Positions 27,301 to 36,567 of a DNA stretch of 64,000 nt are shown piece by piece; position 1 is the stretch's first letter; every line of letters begins with the position of its first letter. The notes beneath the pieces were generated by a model. It saw only the letters and a program-made list of their open reading frames with translations, was not told where the DNA came from and did no database searches. Location: NCBI GenBank assembly GCA_049649525.1, contig JBARZE010000053.1:10476-74475 (forward strand), written 5' to 3'. Source of the DNA: JAAURB01 sp049649525. GTDB taxonomy: Bacteria > Cyanobacteriota > Cyanobacteriia > Cyanobacteriales > Microcoleaceae. The position numbers were made by a program, and so were the translations under genes.

Positions 27301-28254
27301 TTGATCTCAGCTATGACATACACATCGGAATCAAATCATCAACCGGGTCTAACTCTACCCATCACTTCTTCGGCGCGGCAGCTCGCACAACAGTTTGCTC
27401 AACCCTTGGTGGGAGATCAACTACAACAACAAGTCCGCCGTAACACTTTAGCCATGTTAGCGGTGCGAGATTATCTTGAATTGATGGGAATTGAAACCGA
27501 TCTCCAATCAAGCGAATGCTGGAATCCGCTGTTTCGCTTAACGGCTGATGTTTCTGATTTGTATCTACCGGAATTAGGTCACTTAGAATGCCGAGGAATT
27601 CAACCCGGAGAAACAGTCTATCAACTACCCGATGAAGTGCTTGCCGATCGCATCGGCTATATTGTGGTTGAAATTCAAGAACGAATGGCGACTATTTTAG
27701 GTTTTACCCCAACAGGAACCCCCAAACTATCCATTCGTCGCTTACAATCAATAGAAGAGTTGCTCAGCTATCTTCATAGACTTCGTCAGCCACAGGTTGT
27801 TAAAGGAGTCAATCTGAGTCAATGGTTTGAGCAAGTCTTTGATAATGGTTGGCAAACTCTCGATTACTTTCTGGGGAGTTCAGTCAATTTAGCACCAAGT
27901 CTCAGAAGTTATGTGTTAAGAGATACTCAAACGTCTGTGCAAGCTGGAAAACTGATTAACCTCAATTTAGAATTGGGACATCGAGCCGTTGTCTTACTCA
28001 TTGCCCTCACTCCTGCGGGCAGAGAACAGGTGGGCATTCAGGTTCAGGTTCATCCCGCTTTCGGAGAAACCTATTTACCCCCTAACATGGAAATTACAGT
28101 GTTATCGGAAACAGGTCAGCCTCTGAAACACGTCTGCTCTCGTAGCCTTGATAATTATATTCAGCTCCCCTTCTTCCAAGGATATCCTGGGGAAAGATTT
28201 CAACTCGCTTTGAGCTATGAACAAGTTCAATGGACAGAGCAGTTTTCAATTTAA
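27301..28254 (+). CDS. DUF1822 family protein
   Basis: A 317-aa cyanobacterial protein of unknown function. Family-typical blocks are NTLAMLAVRDYLELMGIETD, VKGVNLSQWFEQVFDNGWQT, VQVHPAFGETYLPPNMEI and DNYIQLPFFQGYPGERFQL. There is no signal peptide or membrane segment, so it is expected in the cytoplasm. The start could be TTG 27301, with AAGG at 27287-27290, or ATG 27313. It sits between the sigma factor and the CHAT-CHASE2 gene (21 bp before the latter), so it is probably part of one operon and could be an adaptor or anti-sigma-like partner; that role is conjecture. Confidence 0.85.
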   Translation: MISAMTYTSESNHQPGLTLPITSSARQLAQQFAQPLVGDQLQQQVRRNTLAMLAVRDYLELMGIETDLQSSECWNPLFRLTADVSDLYLPELGHLECRGIQPGETVYQLPDEVLADRIGYIVVEIQERMATILGFTPTGTPKLSIRRLQSIEELLSYLHRLRQPQVVKGVNLSQWFEQVFDNGWQTLDYFLGSSVNLAPSLRSYVLRDTQTSVQAGKLINLNLELGHRAVVLLIALTPAGREQVGIQVQVHPAFGETYLPPNMEITVLSETGQPLKHVCSRSLDNYIQLPFFQGYPGERFQLALSYEQVQWTEQFSI

Positions 28255-28275
28255 CCACCGTGTTAGTTATCGCTC

Positions 28276-30882
28276 ATGAATCAGTTAGCTTTATTAAAGC
28301 TAGGAGTAGGCTCTCTACAGCAGGGGTTTCCGGCTGTTACGCTTCAAATGGGAGCTGAACGTCAACCCCAACAGCGTCAGATCCGAGCTAGTCTTCCTCC
28401 TGCTCCTCATCTAGCCGAACTGTATCGCAATTGGCAACTGCTCTATTTAGCACTCTATTCTCGTCTGGCTCACAACACCCGGATTATTTTTCCTCAATCT
28501 CAAGGGGTCGTAACAAATGTTTCTGAAGCGGGATTTCGGGAAATTTGTCAAGAGTTACAATCGGGGTTCAATCATTGGCTCAGTAGCGAAGAATTTCGCC
28601 CTTTAGATCGAGAACTACGAACTCACTTAGTCCCTCAACAGGAAATTCAAGTGATTGTCGAAACCGATGATCTACAACTACGACGGTTTCCTTGGCATCT
28701 GTGGGATTTCTTTCAAGATTTTCGCCGAGCTGAAGTGGCTCTGAGCACTCCAAGGTTTCAATGGATACAGCCTGCAGCTCCTAACCCAACTCGTCAAGTT
28801 CGAGTTTTAGCTGTTTTGGGTAATAGCGCTGGGCTAGATTTGCAGCAAGAACAGTCCTTACTCACTAAACTCCCTCAAACTCGTCTAGAGTTTCTGGCTG
28901 AACCGACTAAATTAGAACTGAGTAATCAACTGTGGAGACAGAATTGGGATATCTTTTTCTTTGCCGGACATAGTACCAGTTCCGATGAAGGAGAAGTCGG
29001 GGTTTTACAGATTAATCCTACCGATAATTTAACGATTTCTGACTTAGAAAATGCCCTACGGCGTGCCATTGAAAATGGCTTACAACTGGCAATTTTTAAC
29101 TCTTGCGATGGCCTCGGGATTGTCCGAGAACTAGAAAAACTCAATTTACAAATTCCCCAAGTGATTGTGATGCGAGAACCCGTCCCCGATCGGGTCGCTC
29201 AAGCATTTCTAACTTATTTTTTACAAGCTTATAGTCAAGGTCAATCATTGTATCTGGCAGTGCGAGAAGCCAGAGAAAGACTACAAAGCTTAGAAAATCT
29301 ATCGGGCCATACAATTGCTATTCCTGAAATCACTCATCATCAAACAGCGCGACAATCGCAAAAGTTGCAGGACGACAACAAGAATGTTGCGATGGATTCA
29401 TCAAATTCTATTCTCAAAAATAGCGATTTAGAAATAAATACAGAACCATCACCCCGTCAATTGCTCTGGGATCAACCCCCCGACGAGAACAATTCGCTGC
29501 GTGAACGAAATACTAACTCCTACCCAGATTTTATAGACGAAGATGCATTTCCCTGTGCCAGTTGGTTACCTGTTATTTGCCAAAATCCGGCTGTAGAGCC
29601 TCCCTCATGGGATACATTGCGCCAAGTCAATAGACCCGGTTCAGGGATAGGTTTAGCCAGTCACCTGGCTAAATGGAAAGTGTTGCTGTTAACCAGTTTA
29701 CTCGCCACTGGTTTTGTGACTGGGTTGCGAGCCTTGGGAGGAGTGCAACCGTTTGAGCTGATGGCTTATGACCATTTAATGCGTTTACGACCCGCAGAAC
29801 CTCCTGATGACAGAATTTTAGTGGTAGAGGCGACAGAAGCAGATGTAAAACGTTACGGTTTTCCTTTGCCCGACCAAACGATTTCTCAAGTAATAGACAC
29901 CTTAGAAATTTATGAACCCCGCGTTGTTGGTTTAGATATTTTTCGTGATAGTCCAGCACCACCTGGAACAGAAAAGCTGACTCAGCTTTTGCAGGAAAAT
30001 CCTCGTGTGATCGGAATTTGCAGTGTTGCCGATATTACTAACATCGATAATAAACCCGGAATTGCGCCTCACTCAGGCTTACCCGAAACTCGGCTGGGCT
30101 ACAGTGATGTGGTGTTTGACCCGGATCGGATTATTCGTCGTCATCTTCTGTTTATGCAACCTGATTATAACGACCCTTGCACGACGGATCATTCTTTAAG
30201 TATGCGAGTTGCTTTAAATTACTTAGCAAGCGAAGGAATTGTGCCGCAGAACTTACCCGGTGCTCGAATTCAGTTAGGCGACTTGATTTTAAATCGTCTA
30301 AATTCTAATTCAGGGCCGTATCAAAATATCGACCATCGAGGAATTCAAATCTTGCTGAATTATCGTTTTTCTTCAGCTCGTCGGGTGTCTATGACGGATC
30401 TTTTGCAAGGTAATGTTGATCCGAGGTGGATTGAAGATCAAATTATTTTAATTGGTGTGAGCGCTCCGATTTCCTCGGATTATTTCTTAACCCCATATAG
30501 TGCGAGTCAATGGCCATATCGACAAGTTCCGGGAGTTTTGGTTCAAGCTCACATGGTGAGCCAAATTATTAGCGCTGTACTCAATGACAGACCTTTAATT
30601 AAAGTGGGGACTATCTGGACAGAATTACTTTTGATTTGGGTATGGTCAGGAGTGGGAGGATTAATCGGTTTACTGATGAGGAGGAGCCGAAATCGAGCGA
30701 TTGGGGTGGTTGTTGCTTGTGGGGTGCTGTGGTTAAGCTGCTGGGGAGGCTTTATCTTAGGGTTTTGGATGCCGTTGGTTCCTTCAGCAATTGTTCTGGT
30801 GATTATGGGGGGGTTGGCTCCGGTTAGATTATCTCCGTTGTCTCAAACTGAGTGGTCTATGCTCAAATCTCAATCGACTTAA
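28276..30882 (+). CDS. CHAT protease-CHASE2 sensor membrane protein
   Basis: An 868-aa two-part protein. Residues about 120-345 form a CHAT (caspase-like) domain, with candidate catalytic His232 in FFFAGHSTSS and Cys277 in LAIFNSCDGLG, both in the expected contexts. A polar linker of about 110 aa follows. A membrane segment near 463-483 leads into a CHASE2 extracytoplasmic sensor (ELMAYDHLMRLRPAEPPDDR, VVGLDIFRDSPAPPG), and three closely spaced membrane segments end the protein. No kinase or cyclase output follows CHASE2, so the N-terminal protease is the likely output. Signal would pass from outside to an intracellular protease. The genes before and after suggest control by, or of, a sigma factor. 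Confidence 0.9.
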   Translation: MNQLALLKLGVGSLQQGFPAVTLQMGAERQPQQRQIRASLPPAPHLAELYRNWQLLYLALYSRLAHNTRIIFPQSQGVVTNVSEAGFREICQELQSGFNHWLSSEEFRPLDRELRTHLVPQQEIQVIVETDDLQLRRFPWHLWDFFQDFRRAEVALSTPRFQWIQPAAPNPTRQVRVLAVLGNSAGLDLQQEQSLLTKLPQTRLEFLAEPTKLELSNQLWRQNWDIFFFAGHSTSSDEGEVGVLQINPTDNLTISDLENALRRAIENGLQLAIFNSCDGLGIVRELEKLNLQIPQVIVMREPVPDRVAQAFLTYFLQAYSQGQSLYLAVREARERLQSLENLSGHTIAIPEITHHQTARQSQKLQDDNKNVAMDSSNSILKNSDLEINTEPSPRQLLWDQPPDENNSLRERNTNSYPDFIDEDAFPCASWLPVICQNPAVEPPSWDTLRQVNRPGSGIGLASHLAKWKVLLLTSLLATGFVTGLRALGGVQPFELMAYDHLMRLRPAEPPDDRILVVEATEADVKRYGFPLPDQTISQVIDTLEIYEPRVVGLDIFRDSPAPPGTEKLTQLLQENPRVIGICSVADITNIDNKPGIAPHSGLPETRLGYSDVVFDPDRIIRRHLLFMQPDYNDPCTTDHSLSMRVALNYLASEGIVPQNLPGARIQLGDLILNRLNSNSGPYQNIDHRGIQILLNYRFSSARRVSMTDLLQGNVDPRWIEDQIILIGVSAPISSDYFLTPYSASQWPYRQVPGVLVQAHMVSQIISAVLNDRPLIKVGTIWTELLLIWVWSGVGGLIGLLMRRSRNRAIGVVVACGVLWLSCWGGFILGFWMPLVPSAIVLVIMGGLAPVRLSPLSQTEWSMLKSQST

Positions 30883-30910
30883 AACTTGCCCAAGTTCATT
30901 TTATCCAATT

Positions 30911-30916
30911 AGGAGG
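30911..30916 (+). promoter_or_regulatory. Perfect Shine-Dalgarno before a short ORF
   Basis: AGGAGG, nine bases before ATG 30926. It is the strongest ribosome binding site in this cluster, yet the reading frame it serves is only 46 codons long. Confidence 0.6.
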
Positions 30917-30925
30917 TTGTGTACC

Positions 30926-31066
30926 ATGCTTTTATTCATTTTGACGTTAAATACTAGAGGGTTGGGGTTAATTGAGAATTCTCAATTCATGAAATTTGGC
31001 AAACCCAATTTTAAAGTAAAAGTATATACCGAATTTAACTGCTATTCGGTTACTGTTGAAGTATAG
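30926..31066 (+). CDS. Possible 46-aa small protein or leader peptide
   Basis: A short ORF in the 280-bp gap between the CHAT-CHASE2 and DUF928 genes. It has an exact AGGAGG at ideal spacing, a hydrophobic start (MLLFILTL) and a basic, aromatic C-terminal half (KPNFKVKVYTEF). I do not recognise it. It could be a small membrane-associated peptide of the cluster, a translated leader regulating DUF928, or a chance frame. The ribosome binding site is the main evidence. Confidence 0.4.
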   Translation: MLLFILTLNTRGLGLIENSQFMKFGKPNFKVKVYTEFNCYSVTVEV

Positions 31067-31162
31067 AGAGAATGTTTGAATTAATTCAAGATTTGTCTCT
31101 TTGCTTCTCCCTCAACTGCACATATCATGACGTATAAATAATTAGAGATTAGGAATCAAATC

Positions 31163-31918
31163 ATGCGCTGGAAAACTCTGTGCCTTCAACCAATAGGGCT
31201 AAATCTACTCCTAACCGCTCTCTTGACTCAATCTGGAATGGCGATTGAACCTATTTTAGCCAAGTCAACTAACTTCTCTGAGCTGCCGCAAACTCTAAAC
31301 TTTAAACCTGACGCAGAAGGTGCACCAGGCGATCGCGGAGATGCAGGCAGCCGCAGTCCGTTTGACTTTATGGTGCTAGTTCCTCGACAAAATATTGGAG
31401 CAACTGCCACCGATTATCCGACATTTTGGTTATACGTTAAAACTTCAATCTCTCAGCCTATTCCGATAGAATTGGAATTACGAGATCGGGCTGATAATGT
31501 GATTTATCAGACTCAATTTGAACTCACACAAGGCCCTGGTATTGTCAGTGTTCCTTTACCCGAAGCTGCACCCCCACTTGAAGCCGGAGAGAAATATTAT
31601 TGGTATTTTTCTTCCTTTGAATACGAGTTATATCGCTTTGGCGAACTTCAACGAGTTGCGTTAAGTCCAAAAGTAGAAAAACAACTTGCCAACCTGACTC
31701 CTCAAGAGCGAATTATTGCTCTTGCAAATAAAGGTTTATGGCATGAAACTGTAACGGAGCTGGCAGAATTACGCCGAACTAATCCGGACAATGCAGACTT
31801 AGAAGCGGCCTGGGTTGAGTTACTGGCCGATCCAGATGTGGCGCTGGAAAAGATCGCATCTCAACCTGTATTAAATTGCTGTAACTCAACTTCTCAATCT
31901 CAAAGAGTCTCTCAATAG
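31163..31918 (+). CDS. DUF928 family exported protein
   Basis: A 251-aa protein with a signal peptide (hydrophobic LNLLLTALLTQSGMA, cleavage near residue 28-33). The DUF928 blocks are GAPGDRGDAGSRSP, FMVLVPRQNIGATATDYPTF, GEKYYWYFSSFEY and a C-terminal helical region with LTPQERIIALANKGLWHETV. The family is cyanobacterial, of unknown function, and often next to CHASE2/CHAT genes. It likely resides in the periplasm, where the CHASE2 domain of the preceding protein also lies, so it may present a signal to that sensor. Confidence 0.85.
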   Translation: MRWKTLCLQPIGLNLLLTALLTQSGMAIEPILAKSTNFSELPQTLNFKPDAEGAPGDRGDAGSRSPFDFMVLVPRQNIGATATDYPTFWLYVKTSISQPIPIELELRDRADNVIYQTQFELTQGPGIVSVPLPEAAPPLEAGEKYYWYFSSFEYELYRFGELQRVALSPKVEKQLANLTPQERIIALANKGLWHETVTELAELRRTNPDNADLEAAWVELLADPDVALEKIASQPVLNCCNSTSQSQRVSQ

Positions 31919-32154
31919 AAGATGATTATCATATAGATCGCGGGGTAACGGAGTAACTAGGAAAAAAATTCTTCACTAACTCAAAGTGCAAGATTACCTA
32001 TTTCTCCGTTCCTTGTTAGGAACAAACATCCCATCAGGTTTTGTACTCGCTATTGCCCAATTTCAGTCTCGTCTTTCAATTTTAAATGTCTCCGGAGCAA
32101 GACCAATGACTCCAGAGATTCCCTATTTTCTCAAAATGTGTCAAAATGTAAAGC

Positions 32155-33255
32155 GTGTGGATAACATCATCGCCAAACATCGTTTTAACCCCCACTGCGG
32201 TTGCTCTCGGAAACTTCGATGGTTTACATCGAGGTCATCAACGAGTGATCGATCCGACTCTAAATGCGTCGGACAAATCTCAATGGCCAACTTCGGCTCA
32301 ACAGTTGTCGCAGGTACAATCAACTCAGGCTGATTTTTCTCCTAGTTTTTCATTATCCGACAGTGCTTCTGTTGGTCAGCTCTCAACATCTCTATCGAGT
32401 TCTCGAGCGGCTGCTGAATATTGTTACTCAACAGTGGTTACTTTTCATCCTCATCCTCAAGAATTTTTTACAGGAAAAACGAAACCACTGCTAACTCCTC
32501 ATGACGAAAAAGTAGAACGCTTAAAACAGCTCGGAGTAGAGCAATTAATTTTACTACCATTTAACCGCGATTTAGCCGTATTAACTCCCGATCAATTTGT
32601 TGAAAATATTTTAGTCAAACAATTACATGCTCGTCGAGTGAGTGTGGGGTTTGATTTTCAATTTGGTAAAAATCGAGCCGGAACTGCGATAGACTTACAA
32701 TCTATTGCTGCTGATTACGGTATTGAGGTAATTATTGTGCCCCGTTACCCCTGTGAACAAGGTGAACGCATTAGTAGTTCTTTAATTCGTCAGGCACTCC
32801 AACAAGGAGATGTTCAACGCGCCCAACAATTGCTCGGTTATTACTATCGCTTAGTGGGTCAAGTGGTTCAAGGTCAACAGCTTGGCAGGACGATAGGATT
32901 TCCCACTGCTAATTTACAATTACCCCCAGAAAAGTTTTTACCTCGTTATGGCGTATATGCGGTCTGGGTCGAGTTACAGCCTCAACCAGGTCAAGAGTCT
33001 TGCCGGAAGATGGCAGTAATGAATATTGGCTGTCGTCCAACAGTTGCGGGTGAGAGTCCCACTATAGAAGTTCATTTGCTGAATTACTCAGGTGACTTAT
33101 ATCATCAAACTCTCTCGGTAGATTTAGTAGAATTTTTACGACCTGAACAAAAATTTGAATCTATTGAGCAACTTAAAGCACAAATTGAGTTAGATTGTGT
33201 CAGAGCGACAGAAATTTTAAACGATGTTCACCCTCAAAACACATCATCAGTATGA
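32155..33255 (+). CDS. ribF: Bifunctional riboflavin kinase/FAD synthetase
   Basis: A 366-aa enzyme that phosphorylates riboflavin to FMN and adenylates FMN to FAD. The N-terminal FAD synthetase part has ALGNFDGLHRGHQRVI and TVVTFHPHPQEFF, then VSVGFDFQFGKNRAG and ISSSLIRQAL. The C-terminal flavokinase has GQQLGRTIGFPTANLQLP and MNIGCRPTVAGESPTIEVHL. Start choice: GTG 32155 is the first start after the stop at 32149. Between His28 and Phe97 there are about 45-50 more residues than in E. coli RibF, rich in Ser, Gln and Asp, probably a disordered loop. It overlaps the MoxR gene start by ATGA. Confidence 0.95.
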   Translation: MWITSSPNIVLTPTAVALGNFDGLHRGHQRVIDPTLNASDKSQWPTSAQQLSQVQSTQADFSPSFSLSDSASVGQLSTSLSSSRAAAEYCYSTVVTFHPHPQEFFTGKTKPLLTPHDEKVERLKQLGVEQLILLPFNRDLAVLTPDQFVENILVKQLHARRVSVGFDFQFGKNRAGTAIDLQSIAADYGIEVIIVPRYPCEQGERISSSLIRQALQQGDVQRAQQLLGYYYRLVGQVVQGQQLGRTIGFPTANLQLPPEKFLPRYGVYAVWVELQPQPGQESCRKMAVMNIGCRPTVAGESPTIEVHLLNYSGDLYHQTLSVDLVEFLRPEQKFESIEQLKAQIELDCVRATEILNDVHPQNTSSV

Positions 33256-34157
33256 GAGATCGAATTGAGCAACTCAAACAGAATTTAAGTAAAACGATTG
33301 TCGGTAAAGAAGATGCCATTCAGCTTACTTTAGTGGCTTTACTCTCAGGAGGCCATGCTTTGCTCGAGGATGTACCCGGAGTCGGTAAAACGCTGTTAGC
33401 GAAGTCCCTCGCTCGTTCAATTGCCGGAGAATTTAAACGAATTCAATGTACACCCGATTTATTGCCAACTGATGTTACAGGCACTAATATCTGGAATCCT
33501 CAGAGCGGTCAGTTTGAATTTCTATCTGGCCCGGTTTTCACCAATATTTTACTAACGGATGAGATTAACCGCGCCACCCCCCGGACTCAATCGGCTTTGC
33601 TGGAGGTGATGGAAGAAAAACAAGTGACTGTAGATGGTGTTTCTCGACCATTAGCGCAACCCTTTTTTGTGATTGCCACCCAAAACCCAATTGAATATCA
33701 AGGGACATTTCCCCTACCCGAAGCACAGATGGACAGATTTTTGCTGTCGTTAACGATGGGTTATCCGACTGAAGCCGATGAATTACAGATGCTGCAACGT
33801 TTGACCGATGTCACGCCAGTTGAAGCGCTTCAACCCTGCTTACATTTAGAAGATATCTTAGAACTGCAAAAATTGTGTACAAAAGTGAAAGTTGAAGCTT
33901 CTTTACAACAATATTTACTTAATTTAGTCCGAATGACTCGGGAACATGAAGATATTACTTTAGGGGTTAGCCCAAGGGGGGCTATTGGTTTGTATCGAGC
34001 AGCTCAAGCATTTGCATTCCTTTCCGGTCGCGATTATGCTGTACCCGACGATGTCAAATTTTTAGCGCCTTATGTGCTGTCTCATCGTTTAATTCCAACC
34101 GGGGGTAAACGCGCCAAAGCAATTGTTGACCAGCTTCTGAATACAGTTCCTTGTTAG
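33252..34157 (+). CDS. MoxR-family AAA+ ATPase
   Basis: A 301-aa chaperone-like ATPase. Walker A is LEDVPGVGKTLLAKSLA, the conserved stretch around FTNILLTDEINRATPRTQSA contains Walker B, and sensor-type blocks are VIATQNPIEYQGTFPLPEAQ and MDRFLLSL. Start choice: ATG 33252 overlaps the ribF stop (ATGA), indicating translational coupling; an upstream TTG at 33195 would extend it into ribF. MoxR proteins usually act on an adjacent DUF58/VWA partner; here the next gene is an RTX protein instead, so its partner must be encoded elsewhere. Confidence 0.93.
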   Translation: MRDRIEQLKQNLSKTIVGKEDAIQLTLVALLSGGHALLEDVPGVGKTLLAKSLARSIAGEFKRIQCTPDLLPTDVTGTNIWNPQSGQFEFLSGPVFTNILLTDEINRATPRTQSALLEVMEEKQVTVDGVSRPLAQPFFVIATQNPIEYQGTFPLPEAQMDRFLLSLTMGYPTEADELQMLQRLTDVTPVEALQPCLHLEDILELQKLCTKVKVEASLQQYLLNLVRMTREHEDITLGVSPRGAIGLYRAAQAFAFLSGRDYAVPDDVKFLAPYVLSHRLIPTGGKRAKAIVDQLLNTVPC

Positions 34158-34256
34158 AATTTTTTCTATAGAATCCGTTTGAAGTCATTCACAGAGTGCG
34201 AAACAAATCTTATGATCAAAACGTCATAATCGAGTATCTACCAAGGTCTTAAAATC

Positions 34257-35375
34257 ATGACAATTACTGTCATTCCTGTACCAACTGTCACCGTACCGAC
34301 CGCTTCAATTGACCCGGTTACTGGTGAAATTATCGAAAACACAGGGTCATCTACCTTTCTAGGATTTACTCTTCCGAGCGGTGCAACTAACCTCCTTCCA
34401 CTTAACGCTCCAGGTCGAGGCTTGGTTGTCGAAATTCAGGGAGATGGAGAGTTCGTCGGTACTGACTTATCAGACCAAATTTTCAGCACTGACGACTTGC
34501 CCAAAACCATTGTTGGGTTGGATGGTGACGATGGGGTTTCTATGTATGGCTCAGGCCCTATTACTTTCAATGGCAATGCAGGAAATGACTCCTTTGATGG
34601 GGGTTCGGGAAGCGATATTTTCTACGGCGGAATTGGAGACGATGGAGGTAATGGAGGCGAAGGTGCAGATTTATTGTTTGGAGATTTAGGTAACGACCAG
34701 CTCACAGGAGGGCCGGGGGATGATACCTTGCTAGGTGGGCTAGGGAATGACGGACTCTCGGAACAGGGTACACCTGGGGGAGATAATTTGTTCTTTGGCG
34801 GTCAGGGCAATGATACGATTAATGGCGGTTTGGGCAACGAACTACTTTCAGGTGATGGAGGCGATGATAATTTAGAAGGGGATGGTGGTAATGATACCCT
34901 CATTGGCGGTGAAGGATTCGATATACTCACAGGCGGCTCTTTAATTATTGTGCCGGACGATTTTTCCGCTGAATACTTCACAGGAGACTTTGTTCAGGAC
35001 ATATTTGCAATTGAAACAAGCGATGATGGGTTTGACCTCGTTGTGGACTTTGAAGAAGGCATTGATAAACTAGGACTACCCGCCGGAGTTGAATTCAGTG
35101 ATTTGTTAATAGCTCCGGCTGGAGTTGAGACAGAGATAATCAATCAACAATCTAGCTTTATGCGGCAGACTATTAATTATGCCACTGACATTAACGATCC
35201 CAATTCTCCCCGAGCTACAATTAATCTTGGTGAGATTGATGCCAGCGACATTGTAATTCGTTTAGCTGCAACAGAGGAAATTCTCACTATTTTAAACTCA
35301 GCAACGGGCGGCGACCCTACAATTCCTGTTCTAGATGTGACTCAGATTACAGCGGACGATTTTATCAGTCTGTAG
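34257..35375 (+). CDS. RTX (hemolysin-type calcium-binding) repeat protein
   Basis: A 372-aa acidic protein. Residues about 95-225 hold some ten glycine-rich nonapeptides of the GGxGxDxLx type (GGIGDDGGNG, GDLGNDQLTGG, GGQGNDTINGG, GDGGNDTLIGG), which bind calcium as a beta-roll. No N-terminal signal peptide is present, as expected for type I secretion via a C-terminal signal. The C-terminal 140 aa include VVDFEEGIDKLGLP, a common post-RTX block. No catalytic domain is seen; it could be a cell-surface or extracellular protein. It is 99 bp behind the MoxR gene and probably independent of it. Confidence 0.9.
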   Translation: MTITVIPVPTVTVPTASIDPVTGEIIENTGSSTFLGFTLPSGATNLLPLNAPGRGLVVEIQGDGEFVGTDLSDQIFSTDDLPKTIVGLDGDDGVSMYGSGPITFNGNAGNDSFDGGSGSDIFYGGIGDDGGNGGEGADLLFGDLGNDQLTGGPGDDTLLGGLGNDGLSEQGTPGGDNLFFGGQGNDTINGGLGNELLSGDGGDDNLEGDGGNDTLIGGEGFDILTGGSLIIVPDDFSAEYFTGDFVQDIFAIETSDDGFDLVVDFEEGIDKLGLPAGVEFSDLLIAPAGVETEIINQQSSFMRQTINYATDINDPNSPRATINLGEIDASDIVIRLAATEEILTILNSATGGDPTIPVLDVTQITADDFISL

Positions 35376-35476
35376 TTAATTTTAGAGGCGGAGTCATTCA
35401 ATCATCCAAAAGTTGCAGTGCACTCATTGGTAACTCGACTAATGAGTTTGAAGCTTTTTAGAACTCCTAAACGGAT

Positions 35477-36391
35477 CTATAAGAAAGAAATAGGAGAAAT
35501 TGGAGCAATATTATCGGCTAATAGTTCCATATCTGCTAGAATCCCATCACAATATAACGCTAAGTCACAACCCGCTGCTAAACTCTGTTTGACTTTCGTG
35601 ACTAAATCACCCGATAACGCCTTCATCGTTAAATCGTCCGTTACCAATACACCCTGAAAACCAATATACTCGCGGATCACTTCCTGAATTACTTTAGGGG
35701 AAATTGTGGCACACCGTTCAGTATCATAAGCCGTATAAATCACATGAGCAGTCATGCCCCAAGGAGAAGATTTGGCTAAGGCTTGAAAGGGTATAAAATC
35801 TCGGTCACACAATTCTTGGGCAGCGCTATCCACAACAGGCAAAGCTTTATGGCTATCGACTAAAGCGCGACCATGACCAGGAATATGTTTAATCACAGGT
35901 GTAACACCGCCTGCTAGATAACCTTCTATCACAGCCTGAGCGATTGTAATAATTTCCGGGGGAGACGTGCTATAAGCCCGATGGCCAATGACCGGGTCAG
36001 CTTCAGGAATGGGGCAGTCTAATACTGGGGCGCAATTAACATTAATGCCATTGGCGATTAATTGGTCTGCATTACGTTTTGCATCTGATGACGCCAGACG
36101 AGCCGCTTCCGTTAGGTTACCTGTTTGCTGAAGATAAGATGCAGCAGGAGGTGCAGGCCACCAATGAGGGGAACATAGGCGCACGACTCGTCCTCCTTCT
36201 TGGTCAATTAAAATCGGAATATTCTCTTGATCGATACAGTTTCTCAAAGCATCAGTTAACTGTTTGACTTGAGTTGGAGTTTCACAGTTACGTTTAAATA
36301 GAATAAAGCCAGCGGGTTGAGATCGAATAAACAGTTGTTTTTCTGCCTCAGATAACGTAGTGCCAGCACAAGAAAAAATAATCGGTAACAT
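35477..36391 (-). CDS. nagZ: Beta-N-acetylhexosaminidase (GH3)
   Basis: A 304-aa GH3 enzyme that removes N-acetylglucosamine from anhydromuropeptides in peptidoglycan recycling. Family blocks are GFILFKRNCETPTQVKQL, PILIDQEGGRVVRL, the histidine motif VIKHIPGHGRALVDSHKALP, and the nucleophile region GVLVTDDLTMKAL. It is a little shorter than typical NagZ at the C-terminus (ends IAPISPISFL). It has no signal peptide, consistent with a cytoplasmic role. It is convergent with the RTX gene. Confidence 0.92.
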   Translation of the reverse strand: MLPIIFSCAGTTLSEAEKQLFIRSQPAGFILFKRNCETPTQVKQLTDALRNCIDQENIPILIDQEGGRVVRLCSPHWWPAPPAASYLQQTGNLTEAARLASSDAKRNADQLIANGINVNCAPVLDCPIPEADPVIGHRAYSTSPPEIITIAQAVIEGYLAGGVTPVIKHIPGHGRALVDSHKALPVVDSAAQELCDRDFIPFQALAKSSPWGMTAHVIYTAYDTERCATISPKVIQEVIREYIGFQGVLVTDDLTMKALSGDLVTKVKQSLAAGCDLALYCDGILADMELLADNIAPISPISFL

Positions 36392-36400
36392 TTTAAATTA

Positions 36401-36430
36401 GGGAACAGGGAACAGGCAACGGGCAACAGT
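36401..36430. repeat. Heptamer tandem repeat (GGGAACA-like)
   Basis: Four degenerate units, GGGAACA, GGGAACA, GGCAAC and GGGCAAC, lie upstream of nagZ. They belong to the same STRR class as those at 8099 and 62244 but have a different unit. Confidence 0.8.
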
Positions 36431-36567
36431 AGGTAAAGAATGGAGAAAAAAAGTACTACTAATTAATTACTGTCCTACTTTCGCCCATAGGTTGAGTAAT
36501 CTGCGGCGCAAAAGATAGCGATACGGCTACCGCCGAGCTACGCGATCGCAACCCATAATAAAGAATG

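Noticed and set aside
31986..32333. 115-codon plus-strand ORF upstream of and overlapping ribF
   Set aside because: It overlaps the conserved start of ribF in another frame and has no recognisable domain or ribosome binding site.
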